Shown: positions 1-11,249 of the stretch, in pieces
Position numbering within the stretch: the stretch's first letter is position 1
Layout: each line of letters starts with the position of its first letter
Assembly: GCA_946894095.1 (NCBI GenBank)
Contig: OX335643.1
Coordinates: 2,467,036 to 2,531,035, forward strand
Direction: 5' to 3'
Source of the DNA: Incurvaria masculella
Taxonomy: Eukaryota; Arthropoda; Insecta; Lepidoptera; Incurvariidae
DNA: 64,000 bases
The notes under the pieces: generated by a model
The model's database searches: none
Told to the model about the DNA's origin: nothing
Seen by the model: only the letters and a program-made list of their open reading frames with translations
Program-made: the position numbers and the translations under genes

Positions 1-138
1 CTCCATAACGTTTCTTTTTTCATAATGTTACTTTGGAACATATTCGATATAATTGAAGAAATATTCAGATACCAATAAATGGTTTTTTATGGTAATTGAA
101 ATAAATAATTAATATAAAAACTGCGCAATTTGGTAGTA

Positions 139-690
139 GACTAGGAGGTCGCGAAAAAATGGTAACGATAACGTAAATTACTGAAACTGGGTTCACAGAA
201 TAAAGAACAACCCTCTAAAGCTAAATGTGTCAGTCTGCCTGCGAAAAGTGGTTGCGTTACGTAGATAAGGCGTCTGAAAAAGTAGTTATGGTGACAAAAA
301 TATATATGATAAGGTAAATGGCTGCAAATAACGAAGCATGAAAGTATCAGTACCTACTTGCTTAGCAATACCAAAACTGAACAAAACGTTGGTTGCATTT
401 CATAGTTGTAGACGTTTTAGGTTACAGATATAACTTTAGGTATATTGAATTATTTAATTAAAAACCGACTGGTTATTGTTGTATAATTAATAGGTATAAA
501 TATTTCTAGACAATCAGTACATTCATCAGTAGGTACACACCAACATCTATTTTATGCAGCAAATCTAGATAACGCAAACTTGGCGCAGGCAGACTGACAT
601 ATTTAGCATCAGAGGGTGAGTCTCTAACATGTGAACCCAGATTCAGCCATTTACCTTATCGTGACCAAAAAATGGCGTGATCTCCCGGAA
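139..690. mobile_element. Non-autonomous inverted-repeat element, copy A (552 bp)
   Basis: The two ends form an imperfect inverted repeat of roughly 100 bp: the stretch from 139 (GACTAGGAGGTCGCG) to about 240 matches the reverse complement of about 585-690 (ending CCCGGAA). It is flanked by TA on both sides (137-138 and 691-692), as expected for a Tc1/mariner-type target duplication. No ORF lies inside. A close relative occurs at 12706-13254. It sits 90 bp upstream of the 7TM start codon, so it may contribute to that gene's 5' region. The class is inferred from structure alone. Confidence 0.7.
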
Positions 691-780
691 TATAGAGCCT
701 TTGCGCTATTGCCCATTATAAAGCGAACAGATCGACTCAACTACGGAACAAACAGACACGTCCTTACGTAGTTCCACAAC

Positions 781-1626
781 ATGAGTTGCACGCCTTCTGA
801 TGATGAAATCATCGTCTGGTCCGGGCTGGCGCTGTCGACCGCCGGCTACCTGCTGATGCTGCTGACGGCGGCCATGTTCCCGGCCTGGCGGCGCAGCCAG
901 GTTAACCAGCTGTGGCTGCACATGTGCGGAACTAAGCTTCTGTGGGGCTACGTGAAATTTTGTTTGGCTATTTTGGATTTTATTTTTGAATGCAACGAGT
1001 TCATTCTGAATTTTGAGTTATGGATGTACATCGTTATTGGTTTCGTGGACAATTATTTGATGCTTGTTGCGTGCAGCTGGATACTAGTCGGAGCTTGGTT
1101 GGCTCACAAGCAGCTGGTCAACGTGATGTCGACAGCAAGCGATCGAGGGTACATGTGGAGAGTTGCACTTTTATGTTGGCTGTCGCCTATTCCAAGCAGT
1201 GCAATTTACAATATCGTAATTTACATCTTGTTGGTTACTATCGATTTCAATTCACTATGGTTCATTATTTCGCGCGCAGTTTACGCCATCCAAGTGCTAC
1301 TGGCTGTGGTCTGCAGTGTGTGCCTGTACTCTCGCGTGGTGTACTCCGTGTGTCGGAGCGGCAGGGACTGTGGACACCGCCGGAACATGCTCCAAACCAC
1401 TGTGCTAGCAGTCATGTTCACTCTCACCTCTGGGCTGCAATATATATTGATATTATTTCATCTCTATGGTTATCAAGCTGGATTCCTGTTTGCGGAAAAT
1501 CAAATAATCCTAAAAGTTGTATCGTGCATAATTTCATTTAATGTTTTTATGTATTCGTTGCTGTTTTTATTTGGTGTGAAACAATCTCGACAGCTTTGGT
1601 CTGAATTCTGTGGCAAAACATTTTGA
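781..1626 (+). CDS. Intronless seven-transmembrane protein, possibly class B/Mth-like GPCR
   Basis: An uninterrupted 281-residue ORF starts at ATG 781. Hydrophobic segments lie at about residues 10-33, 46-69, 79-113, 124-152, 158-190, 204-230 and 243-266, giving seven membrane spans with a ten-residue N-terminus and a short basic C-terminus. A Trp-rich TM4 with CWLSPIP and a TM7 ending NVFMYSLLFLFGVKQSR recall the secretin/Methuselah class, but the large ectodomain of that class is absent and no signal peptide is seen. GC content and codon use are gene-like, and a partly preserved second copy (12536-13885) shows that a real coding unit was duplicated. Ligand and pathway are unknown. It could also be an unrelated lepidopteran 7TM family or a processed, non-expressed copy. 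The 7TM topology is well supported; the family assignment is weak. Confidence 0.65.
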   Translation: MSCTPSDDEIIVWSGLALSTAGYLLMLLTAAMFPAWRRSQVNQLWLHMCGTKLLWGYVKFCLAILDFIFECNEFILNFELWMYIVIGFVDNYLMLVACSWILVGAWLAHKQLVNVMSTASDRGYMWRVALLCWLSPIPSSAIYNIVIYILLVTIDFNSLWFIISRAVYAIQVLLAVVCSVCLYSRVVYSVCRSGRDCGHRRNMLQTTVLAVMFTLTSGLQYILILFHLYGYQAGFLFAENQIILKVVSCIISFNVFMYSLLFLFGVKQSRQLWSEFCGKTF

Positions 1627-1930
1627 TCCTGTCAAATACCTCTATTATTGGACTAACCGATGTTAAAACTCTCATGGATATAGTCTGGCACCACTCATGT
1701 ATACGTACGTCATATGCCGCGATTAAGATATATAAAACTATACGAAACACATATATTTTTCAAACCAAATTTCAACTACATTGAATCAGAATTGTCTGCT
1801 ACTTACTTGAAAAGTTCGAGTGGGCAATGGATTATTTACGACTTCAGAAGCGCCTATTTTACCAACCATTGAATTAAACAAATTTAATGTGTACCTTTTA
1901 AATGTGGCCCTATACAGTGCTAACGAATTA
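1627..1930. other. 3' flank of the 7TM ORF
   Basis: AT-rich sequence with no ORF or recognisable repeat. Confidence 0.4.
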
Positions 1931-1934
1931 TAAG

Positions 1935-2150
1935 CATTTATAATCGGCGGTGAAGCAAGGACACATTAATTGAAGAAAGAGCTCAGTAAAAAGAATTACT
2001 TTACAAATATACTGCAATGCTGGACCCGAACCAGCAAAAGCTAGCGGGTATTGCGTCTACCAATTTCGCCACCGGCTGTATACCCATTAATGTACCCTTG
2101 CTTCACGGTCGATTATTCATACATACATATCACATTCCTTAGAGTAAGCA
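1935..2150 (-). mobile_element. SINE-like repeat with tRNA-Leu-like head, copy 1
   Basis: Read on the minus strand, the unit contains GGTGGCGAAATTGGTAGACGC (A-box-like) followed by a GGTTCGGGTCCAGC B-box, then a tail ending near TGTCCTTGCTTCACCG. Related copies lie at 25261-25560, 37205-37450 and 40049-40310. A partial tail in the opposite orientation follows at 2098-2130. Confidence 0.6.
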
Positions 2151-2220
2151 ACATACCTGCTTAGTACGAAAAAGTACTTGAACTATAAGTTGCGACGCAA
2201 TAAAAAAAAATTGATAAAAA

Positions 2221-2450
2221 AAATAACCGACTTCAAAGAAAAAGCACTAAAAAGTATAAAATAATTGCCATTTTTGTAGTTAAGATTTTTGTTATTTTTT
2301 GAGTCGGCGTCAGCCGGGCACGCGCTGCGCCAATCAAGAGAACCTTGGCTACCTTGGCTGACACCGAATCAAAAAATAACAAAAATCTTAACTACAAAAA
2401 TGGCAATTATTTTATACTTTTTAGTGCTTTTTCTTTGAAGTCGGTTATTT
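2221..2450. repeat. Near-perfect 95-bp foldback
   Basis: The arms 2221-2315 and 2356-2450 are reverse complements with very few mismatches and a 40-nt GC-rich loop. Each outer end carries the AACCGACTTCAAAG motif common in lepidopteran repeats. A transcript would fold into a long hairpin. No coding content is seen. Confidence 0.75.
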
Positions 2451-3318
2451 TTTTTGTTATTTTTTTTTATTGGTTTATTTTTAGTGAATTGTATGTACAC
2501 TTACTAATTTGTACACGTCCTTTCCAATAAAAAAAGAATCACCGAAATCGGTTGGCGTTATATTGAGTTATTCGTCCATTTGTCGTGCAAATCTTCATAC
2601 AAATTTAAGACTTATATGATTTTCTCATGGATATCATTGTCAGAACTTAACCAAATTAAAATGGGACCACTTGGGAAGCACTAGCTTTCATTTAAATATC
2701 ATCTAAATCGGTTCACCCAGGCAAAAGTTTTGAGGTAACAAACATAAAAAAAAGGCAAAAAAAAATTAACATACAGACGAATTGATAACCTCCTCCTTTT
2801 TTTGAACTCGGTTAAAAAAAATGTTTTAATTATTATTTTTTGGACTTTTAAGCCACTAAAGAGGTTTTAATGCAAATTTAGTGCTAGGATTACCAAAATG
2901 TTTGCTGTCAGCTACAAAACTGAAAAAAAATTTTGTATATAAAAATGTTCCTACGGAACCACATTCGTTTTTAAAATTAAAAAACACTATGGGTATATTT
3001 TTTTCTTTTAGCTTAAAATACTTACTACTTTAAAGCATTGTGGAAAATGTAAAAAAATATGCCTATTTTGGCAATTTTTTCTGTCGATTGTGCTATGGAA
3101 AAGAAAATCATTCTTTACATGTGGATACCCATGAAGTTATTAAATATAAATTTGAGCTAGATAATTTATGTTCTCTCTGACGTTAACAAATAATTGAATG
3201 TCACCTATCGACCCTCCCGGGTCAATTTCGTTTTGGACATTCCCCCGAGCGGATCCCGGTAAAATGACAGCAAACTTAGCTTTTGTTTAATGTTTCTTGT
3301 TGCCGTTGTTTATTGTTT
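2451..3318. other. AT-rich repeat-derived stretch
   Basis: No gene is seen. Near 2790-2815 is the motif CCTCCTCCTTTTTTTGAAC, matched again at 59948-59975, which marks the edge of a dispersed repeat. Confidence 0.4.
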
Positions 3319-4671
3319 ACTAGCAGCCCGTCCCGGCTTTGCACGGGCATAATATAATTGAAAAAATATTATTTTGACACAATGATACACAAATAAACCC
3401 CTTATTACGTAGAGTTCCTAAAAAAAGAGCATAAACCTACATTGCAATATTTGAAATAAAAATAACAAATTTTGTGAAATTTTTTTTTTGTATTTTTTTT
3501 CCGATTTGTGTTTTTTACTTTTATGTATTTTTCATACTATTAATTATTTTAAAAAGGTCATAACCACAAAACAAAGCCATTAAATAAATAATTTATTGAG
3601 TTAAAGCCAGGGAGTAAACATTATTTGATGTTGTTTTATTTTTCACTAAATAATTAGCTTAACTGTTATTATGATACTTTTGAGATTACCGCGGTCGTTA
3701 GACATGTTTGAAAAATGTTACGGCTTTTGAGAATGTGTTTGGAGAGTGTATCTTCCTGCCGCGTGAAAAGCCGTAACATTTTTCAAACATGTTTAACTGT
3801 TATTAGCTACCTACATTTTAATTAATTTTTAATTTAATCGAAAATCATAAAAACTATTTAATTCACTTATTTATTAGGATAACTAAATGTACAACATAAT
3901 TAATGGGTCTAGTTCTGAAAAGAACTTTTTGAATGCGTTTAGTTACCTACTAAACTAATTATCATCAAGCGACAAAATATTATCAAGCGACAATTTCTTA
4001 AATTCCGCACACGGCTGCTGCGTAGGGAGCCGACTGACTCCCCTCCCGTATCTCTGAGTGACGCCTACAAACTCTAAAACGCATAGTTTGTCAAAGGGAA
4101 GTTTTTTCTAATTTTTAAACTCATGATATCTTTCGAATGAAATGTCGGAATCGAATAATTCAAAAAGTAATATAAAGGTATTGAAACAGTCTTAAATAAT
4201 AATTTATTTATTTTGATAAGGATTCATATCTAGGTACAAATAAAGAGCCTTTTCTAGCGGCGGTATTTAAATTTTAATTTTAAAATAAATGCACACTTAT
4301 TGTGACATAACTATAATAGTTAGATGTATGCTGTCGCGACATTTTTTGTAGATAATAATGTGTTCTATAAAATTGTACTACTTCATTTTGTTCTATCGTG
4401 AATAGTTTTCGCAGCGCACGCGATGTAAGGAACATTCTTGGTAATTTTTTTGCACCTTGGGTTACGTTATCGGAGTTTTGGTAAGGATCCCTAATTTTTT
4501 TAAGATAAAACATAGTCTATGTCCCTCGGATAGACTGTAGCTTTCCAACGGTGAAATAATTTTTCAAATCCGTTCAGTAGTTTCCTATCTGTTCATGTAT
4601 TTGAGCCTATTCGGTTCAAATACACAAACAATCAAACCTTTCCTCTTTATATAATAGTATAGATAGAGTAT
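3319..4671 (-). mobile_element. Non-autonomous Helitron
   Basis: Reading the minus strand, the 3' terminus has a GC-rich hairpin (CCCGTGCAAAGCCGGGACGGG) followed by GCTGCTAGT, the CTAGT end of lepidopteran Helitrons. The other end at about 4671 begins TCTATACTATTATATAAAG, the usual 5' signature. No Rep/helicase ORF is present. A 27-29-nt hairpin lies inside at 3701-3793. The 77-codon minus-strand ORF at 4280-4513 is not recognisable. The element may instead extend to about 5348. Confidence 0.55.
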
Positions 4672-5345
4672 AGATTAGAGAGCTCCGATAATAAACGCGT
4701 CCGATCGCTGCTAAATTCAAAGTGCTAGAACCGCAGCCTCCGACGCACTATTTATAGGCACGCTCCCACCGCCCCGGCCGGCCCGTACTGCCGCAAACCT
4801 ACGTCCCGCAATTTTTTAATCTGTAATATCTTCGAAAATATTCATTTAAATCATATGCTGTAAACGGCCATATAAATCTATATTAAATCAACAATGTATT
4901 TAAGGTATTTAATTGGATAAGGATTAATGCTGTATTGGTTAAAATCGCCTCGAAAATTAGCCATTATTTGTCGTAAAAAGTTAATGACAAAAAATTTTTA
5001 TTGTGGTATATCCATAAGAGATAGACATATACCATCGCGGAGTTTTCTGTAGACTTTTTCAATGTGTACAATACTTAGTACATTATTTTGATAAATCTCG
5101 TAGGATTCAGCCTGCGTTTGCAATGTAAGCGGAAAAAATGTAATTTATTACGACATCACATTGGAAACCTCAAAAATAACAGTATTTCTCCACTATTTAA
5201 TGGATGTTATTTTACATATAAACCTTTCTCTTGAATCACTCTATCTATTAAAAAAAACCGCATCAAAATCCGTTGCGTAGTTTTAAAGATTAAAGCGAAC
5301 ATGGGGATATAGGGACAGAGAAAGCGACTTTGTTTTATACTATGT
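4672..5345 (-). mobile_element. Helitron-related fragment
   Basis: The sequence from about 5110 to 5345 is the reverse of the element at 24088-24300: it shares the blocks around GCAAACGCAGGCTGAA and CTATCTATTAAAAAAAACCG, and both end near ACTATGTAGT. No coding content. Confidence 0.5.
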
Positions 5346-5702
5346 AGTGATTCATCATCCATATACAGTACACTGCACTCGGATTTGTCATATTTTATCG
5401 TTTCATCATTAGCCAGTTCGGCAATCCCAGCGAAGAAGAACTGGCAAGAAACTCCGCTGATTGTTTTTCAACGTCCACTTAGTCTAAGTTTACAAAAGTA
5501 TAAAGCACAAACAATTAATATCATATGCAACAGTTCATGACGAATATCAGTTTATTTGAAAAGACTATTCCCGCCCTCTAACATGTTGCCAATTGGAGCA
5601 AGACAGTCCCCACAAACAGCACCCGTTCACGAGCATCACGCCGGGGTCAGCCATCGCCTCTGTCAACCATATTTTAGGGAAAGAGGAGACACGAACCTAG
5701 CG
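5346..5702 (+). repeat. Dispersed repeat R, copy 1
   Basis: Nearly the same ~360-bp sequence occurs at 29012-29405, and a partial inverted copy at 41941-42080. It contains the phrases AGCGAAGAAGAACTGGCAAG and CAGCACCCGTTCACGAGCAT. The ORFs across it differ in frame between copies, so it is treated as repeat rather than gene. Confidence 0.65.
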
Positions 5703-6890
5703 TGGCAACATGAAAAAGTTGTGAAAGCTTTGTACGATTTAGTTTTAATACTATTATTTCTGTCACGAACTACTAAGTGACCTCTAAACAAAGAGTCAAA
5801 ATACATAATATATTATTATTCTTACAGCTAAAAAAATATTTAATATTAACCCTTTAAATGCTACCACCTGAAGAGTACAATGGTTTGAGAGCAATCTGTA
5901 TAATAATATACGAATAAGAATCCTGTAAGAGATTCTGACCAAAACTTACAATTAAATAATGCTTTACTACAGTTCGGGTGTACAGAGCCCTCGTCATTTT
6001 TGATACGAAATTGTATCAATTCAATATTATTTTGTGCGTACCAAAGTTTTATTGCAATCCGAAAAGACATACAGGACAAAACATTTAGGGATAGAATTTC
6101 CTAAAATCTTCCCTCATTACAACTATAGGGTACGTAAGGAAAAGTTATTTTATACCTGTGAATTAATTGAAAAGATAACGCTGGATTACGACCAATTACA
6201 TAGGCTTAATGGCCAATGTAATTAATGGAAATAGAGTAATAATCCTTGAATAAATGGAAAAAATATACAAATGACATAGTTACAAATTATATAACATGGT
6301 CCTATTCCCAATCTAATCAAGAGTTATCTGATTTAACTTTATTTTTACTAACCAACGGAACAAAACCGCCTAACCGTTACAAACATAATCACTTTTATAA
6401 ACTTTTCATCAGTAAAGACATCAAGTATTTCATTTTAATCACGCAATTTTACCAATATTATCCTTGTAAATGTCACCTAACTCCTCCTAAACGGTTGCAC
6501 TGAGAAAAATGAGAATTTGGCGTAATGAAGAAGTATCAGCTTCGTGTTTTGCTTTCATTTTTCCTGAACCTTTATCAGTATACCGACCCGTGTCATTCCT
6601 GTACCAACGATATTAGCTTACTCGGAATGAGAAACTATCAGTACTTGGCATGTTAATTATCGTAACGATAATCTATCATTATGCCTTGTATTGTTACAAT
6701 TACATCCCGTTAAGTTGTCATGACAATCTTCCTGATAAAGCGTGACGTCACGCGTGCATCAGGATAAACCGATACATTCTCAAGAGGGCAGAGCAAAATA
6801 TGGTGATCATTGATAAAACCTAGCCATATTGAAATACTTTAAATGTATCACGCTTATGACAAAAAAAACAAGCGTAAGTAATGATATCTT
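5703..6890. other. No gene recognised
   Basis: AT-rich sequence. Short ORFs at 6034-6225 and 6246-6503 lack recognisable motifs and have intergenic-like composition. Confidence 0.4.
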
Positions 6891-6894
6891 AACA

Positions 6895-7045
6895 TGGCGT
6901 AGTGCTAGTGGCGGCTCAGTGGTGTAGGGACTTGTTTTGCATACCAGAGGTCTGGGTTCAAATCCCCGCCGCGGATAAGTGCATTTCGTCACAAAAACGA
7001 GATGTTCCATAGGTAAGGTCCTCGCTGGATTATACAACACTGTAG
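6895..7045 (+). mobile_element. tRNA-headed SINE fragment
   Basis: The head GGCGGCTCAGTGGTGTAGGG is an A-box-like start, and GGTCTGGGTTCAAATCCCCG supplies a B-box and T-arm. The downstream body contains GATAAGTGCATTTCGTCAC. It is not a functional tRNA because no proper anticodon stem or acceptor stem is seen. Confidence 0.55.
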
Positions 7046-8185
7046 GCCTAATTAGGGAGTTATTATGATTAGAAGAAAACAGTCCCCATTAGGTACACAA
7101 TCCGAAACTCCAAAACCGGCTCCATACAAATTCAACAACAAAATATGTAGGTACGAGTATATGCGTAACTTAAAAACCGTAAAAATTTGGTTTTGTGTGA
7201 AATACATATTGAAGTCATAAAAGGAAGCGATTCCTTCAGAAGCTTGTTCTGAATGTTCTGAATCATCTTCTGAATAGTTATACAATGTTTTGTCTCTTTC
7301 TCCCGAATTCTAAACTGCATGTCAATGCAAAGGACAGAACATTGTAAAACGATTCGAAGGATTCTCTTGGTTTATTAGTAACAGAGTATATATGCAGATC
7401 TGAATAACAAAATATATTTTTATGTGGCCGATAAATAAGAAATTTAGGTATTTTTTTTAAATAAGGTTTCTAAATATGGAAGCTCTCATATAATTGGTAC
7501 CTTACTGAGAGGCTAAGGGTCTCATCCACCAAGCACTGATTAGCTTAATCCTAACAGTAAATGGTTTTTTTACCATCTGGCAATCGATACCAGTACAAGA
7601 TAATCAGCACTTTGAGTGTAAATTAAAATAATTCAGCACTTGGTGAAAACCAGGCTAAGAAGACTATGCCTAATGGAAATATATTGACGATGTATAAATC
7701 TATAAATAAACAATTTTTTTTGGCAACGGTCACAATTTATGACTGTTTTTAAAAAAAATAATGTCATGTTGCATCTACTAATGTTTTCGAAAAGTACCTC
7801 CATGGAAACAATTGGTACCAGGAATGCCGAATATTAATCATCCTGCCAATTTTGTGAATTCATTTAAAAGCCAAAGATGATCAATTTTCCTAAAATAAGA
7901 ATTTATAGTGTGAAGTAACAATAGAAATAAAAATAATTACCTGATTTCAAAACAACAACAAGCGAACTACCGCAGTCCTTGTCAGTTTACAATTGAATAT
8001 TTGAACGCATAGTGCCCTTGCCTTTCCCGACGACATATAAAAATAAAAAATATATAATCGTATTGAACCTAAAGAACTCAAATAATATAATGAGAAAGTA
8101 TCATGACGACTGATGATTTCTCCATACTGCACGATAATTCATCCGTAAAGTTACGAAAAATAAGCAGGAACACGCACAAACGCAC
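7046..8185. other. No gene recognised
   Basis: AT-rich sequence with only short ORFs without motifs. No strong repeat structure was seen by eye. Confidence 0.35.
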
Positions 8186-8342
8186 ATGATTCTGCGAGCG
8201 CGCACGAACACAGCCGGCTGGCTGGCTAGCGATTGGGGCTGGCCGCCGCCATTTGTAATGTTGGTGTTGTCGCGTCGGTGTGCATACGGTGTGCAGCTCT
8301 GCCAAATGGATCAATACATTGGATCTATTGATAAAATCGGAC

Positions 8343-8888
8343 ATGCTGCAGTACCTCAACACGTTCGATGGTAAGTACCTCTTATCTTCTACGTCAGTGA
8401 CAGACATCGATGACTTATGGCAATGCCTTGACTAGATCATGGTTCGTGCGTTCGATGAAGCCAACCAAACCAAGCTAACCTTTTTACTATCAGTCGTATT
8501 CAGAGAGCCCCTCGAAACTTATTACGAGATTAGCAACGGACTAACCGTATAAAAACCGGTTTAGTCCGGCGGATTAAAGTTAGTCCGCCCACTCTGAATA
8601 CGACAGTTTGTGCTCAATATTTGTGCGTGTTTTTGCCGCACGATCGTGACTATTAATCATTCCGAAAAGGATTTCATGTTAATAGGTTACTAAGTAAAAC
8701 TGCATGGCAAATTCGGTCAAACTGCTTGCAAACTTACGTATTTATTTATCCACATTCATAGTTTTCGTTCGTTTAATGGGAATAAACGTTCAAATTTTAC
8801 CATTGTGTAATAATCTGTTTTTTACTTTACAGCTGCATGCATCGACATCGCATTACAAATGTTGACAGAAAAGGAAATCAAACAATGA
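8343..8888 (+). CDS. Candidate two-exon micro-ORF (27 aa)
   Basis: ATG 8343 opens nine codons plus one base up to a strong donor at 8371 (GATG/GTAAGTACC). A strong acceptor with a pyrimidine tract ends at 8832 (TTTTTTACTTTACAG). Joining 8343-8370 to 8833-8888 keeps the frame and gives a 27-residue peptide beginning MLQYLNTFD and ending EKEIKQ, with stop TGA 8886-8888. Upstream, 8190-8290 is GC-rich and promoter-like, and AATAAA lies at 8997-9002. A further donor at 8961 (TATAT/GTAAGTATG) means these could be 5' UTR exons of a longer transcript. Function unknown; coding status is uncertain. Confidence 0.35.
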
Positions 8889-8996
8889 ATAGCACCCGTT
8901 GGTGGTCGGTTCAAGTTCAAGACTAATTTAGCTTTATGGAAAGAAGACACAAGTGTATATGTAAGTATGTCATATTATAATATTTTTTCGTACAGC

Positions 8997-9002
8997 AATA
9001 AA
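8997..9002 (+). terminator. Candidate poly(A) signal for the 8.3-9.0 kb transcript
   Basis: A canonical AATAAA lies 109 nt after the micro-ORF stop. In AT-rich DNA this can occur by chance. Confidence 0.25.
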
Positions 9003-9179
9003 ATGAGAAACTGCTAATCATTTACCTAAAGATCTTTTCCTATGAAACAATAACTCATCGGACCTGGCTCGCTAGTTGGGGCTGTCAAGTATTGAAGCTC
9101 TTATGAGTATAAAAAACAATTTCAATTAGTCAACAAATCTCAGGTGTCATTATAATATGAGTTTTATTGTGAAAATCTG

Positions 9180-9410
9180 AAAATCCCGTCGCATGTCGCA
9201 AGACCCGACTAAGGGATTCGTTGTTCGTGGTTCGGATTCCTTACTTGATTTGCTTACTAGGTGGTAGTCTAGTTTAGGTTAGCTTAGCTTAGGTAGCGCC
9301 CAGGTTGATACAATCGCATTGAACGAACGATGATCGAAGCAATGAACATTTTCTATATTTTCCATTCGGTTCAATGTAGCTGTGCAATAAAAAGCCTTAT
9401 TAATGATATA
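9180..9410 (+). mobile_element. SINE body fragment
   Basis: Contains GTGGTTCGGATTCC, TTACTAGGTGGTAG, AACGATGATCGAAG and GGTTCAATGTAGC in the same order as the SINE at 52186-52560. Confidence 0.6.
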
Positions 9411-9529
9411 ATCGATCTCGATCAAATCGACGACACATTCTAACTCTGTGAATGTTCCACTTTATATTTATTTATAGATTTAATCTTTTTTGTATTCAAC
9501 CTGACATAGATGGCTAATTATTACATTCC

Positions 9530-9670
9530 TGACGGGATTAGGTTCCATGCCAGGGCCTTCCCTTTATGAGCACGGCTACACTGAACTGGATGGAAAACAC
9601 GGACAGTTGTTCATTGCCGCTTTAAACATAGTTTCATCCAATGCGGTGGTAACATTACCAAAGTGGTGGG
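9530..9670 (-). mobile_element. SINE body fragment, inverted
   Basis: Holds the reverse of the shared SINE body: TTCCATGCCAGGGCCTTCCC, then GAGCACGGCTACACTGAACT, then CATCCAATGCGGTGG. Confidence 0.6.
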
Positions 9671-9794
9671 TTTACAAGTGAGGAATTACGAATTGTTAAA
9701 ATCTTATGCAATGATCATAAAATAGGTAATGCGATTTACAGAAAATTATATCTTGGAATCTTAACTATTTTTGAGATGCAAATATAAATGTGAG

Positions 9795-10060
9795 GGGCTC
9801 ATAGTTTAGGGTCGCGGAGTCTTGCTTCTCATGCCGGAGGTCACTTTCTAAGTTGCAGGTCCGAAATCCATTTAAAACAGCGGGGCTCCCCTTTTTCAAC
9901 TAGGTGAAAGGATTATATCTCTCTGGTTGGTACCATCGACCACAAGCGGCAATTCAAATCAGCTAAATTAAAATCTGCAGAGATATTCCGTGCTATTCAG
10001 TTCAATGTAGCAGTGATCATAAAGTGAAGGCATGCGGTGTGTTATGATGATATTATGGTG
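9795..10060 (+). mobile_element. Degraded tRNA-headed SINE
   Basis: A tRNA-like head (GGGGCTCATAGTTTAGGG ... CCGGAGGTCAC) is followed by the shared body with GGTTGGTACCATCGACC and AGTTCAATGTAGC. About 120 bp after the inverted fragment at 9530-9670. Confidence 0.45.
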
Positions 10061-10738
10061 GGGTGTGGTATTTATTTATCCATCCATTTTCACTTAGGTA
10101 CTTAAAAAACTTCATTTTACGTAATCACCTTTAGATTTAAGCACAAAAGTATCTAACAACACTGTAATTAATAATGTGATTTGTTAAAGGTGAATTGGAG
10201 GTGGTGCAAAAAATATTGGAATGCAGCGAAGCGGGAGAAAAACCTCGACAGACCATTCAGACTCTCCTGGGCATACACAACTAAGTCACGCGCTGTTGCA
10301 CTACGGTCAGGGCAACCTTAAACGGAGCGCATCACCATCAACGCCACGCTACGCATTGGTATTCGCAAGGAAAACGTATGTAGAGTCAAAGTCCAATGTG
10401 TGACGGCGAGAATGAAGCCGTTTGTACATGCGAAATCTTTGTTTTCAAATAGAGAGACTCATTTAACAATGTTGGTGCATTTTGGCCTATCATTTCCATA
10501 AAATGTTGTCATGACATTTAACAGGTCATTATTTCTCTTGTATTCCTGTCTCTGATGCACGCTATTGATATACTGTATACTAGTTTTAAGATTGTCTAAT
10601 ATAATAATAAATTTGTTTGTTCAATATTTTTTTGATGATTTCATTTAAAACCTCATGCATCTAAAACTAAAAGATATAAAATTAATAATACCAATTTTAA
10701 TCATTGATACCTTTACATAATTTTCTTGAAATTTCTAG
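10061..10738. other. No gene recognised
   Basis: A 60-codon ORF at 10221-10403 has no motif. Nothing else is seen. Confidence 0.35.
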
Positions 10739-10739
10739 T

Positions 10740-11247
10740 TACAAACGCATGTTATAATTACAATGTACTGATGCGTTTAATTTCCTTCGTGATCTTTTAA
10801 CTTTACTCTCCCTATGAATATTTATTACATACCAATAGTTCAGCGCCAATTCACTGTTTTTTCCTCATACTTTCATAATACAAGTACATATTTTCAAAGC
10901 ATGGTCTCTTTTCAATGTGATTTTTTTGCATGAAACTAAGCAAATTTTTTTAAATTTTTTTAAAGATGAAACTACTTGACTGAACTCTTAGAACATTTTA
11001 GGGTTCAGTTAAGTACTTACTTTTAACTTTAAAAATGTTTTCAAACGAAATTTGCTAAGTTTCATGAATCACCTTGAAAATACCATGCTTTGAAAATATG
11101 TACTTGTATTATGAAAGTATGAGGAAAAAACAGTTAATTGGCGCTGAACTATTGGTATGTAATAAATGTTCATACGGAGAGTAAAGTTAAAAGATCACGA
11201 AGGAAGTTAAACTTATCAGTACATTATAATTATAATATGCGTTTGTG
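10740..11247. mobile_element. Large foldback element with ~215-bp arms
   Basis: The arms 10740-10955 and about 11030-11247 are reverse complements over almost their full length; for example GCGCCAATTCACTGTTTTTT in the left arm pairs with its near-exact complement in the right arm. The short centre holds GAACTCTTAGAACATT. Outer ends read ACAAACGCAT / ATGCGTTTGT. No ORF. Consistent with a MITE or foldback transposon. Confidence 0.75.
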
Positions 11248-11249
11248 AA

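Noticed and set aside
1020..1541. 173-codon + ORF
   Set aside because: Out-of-frame shadow of the 7TM gene.
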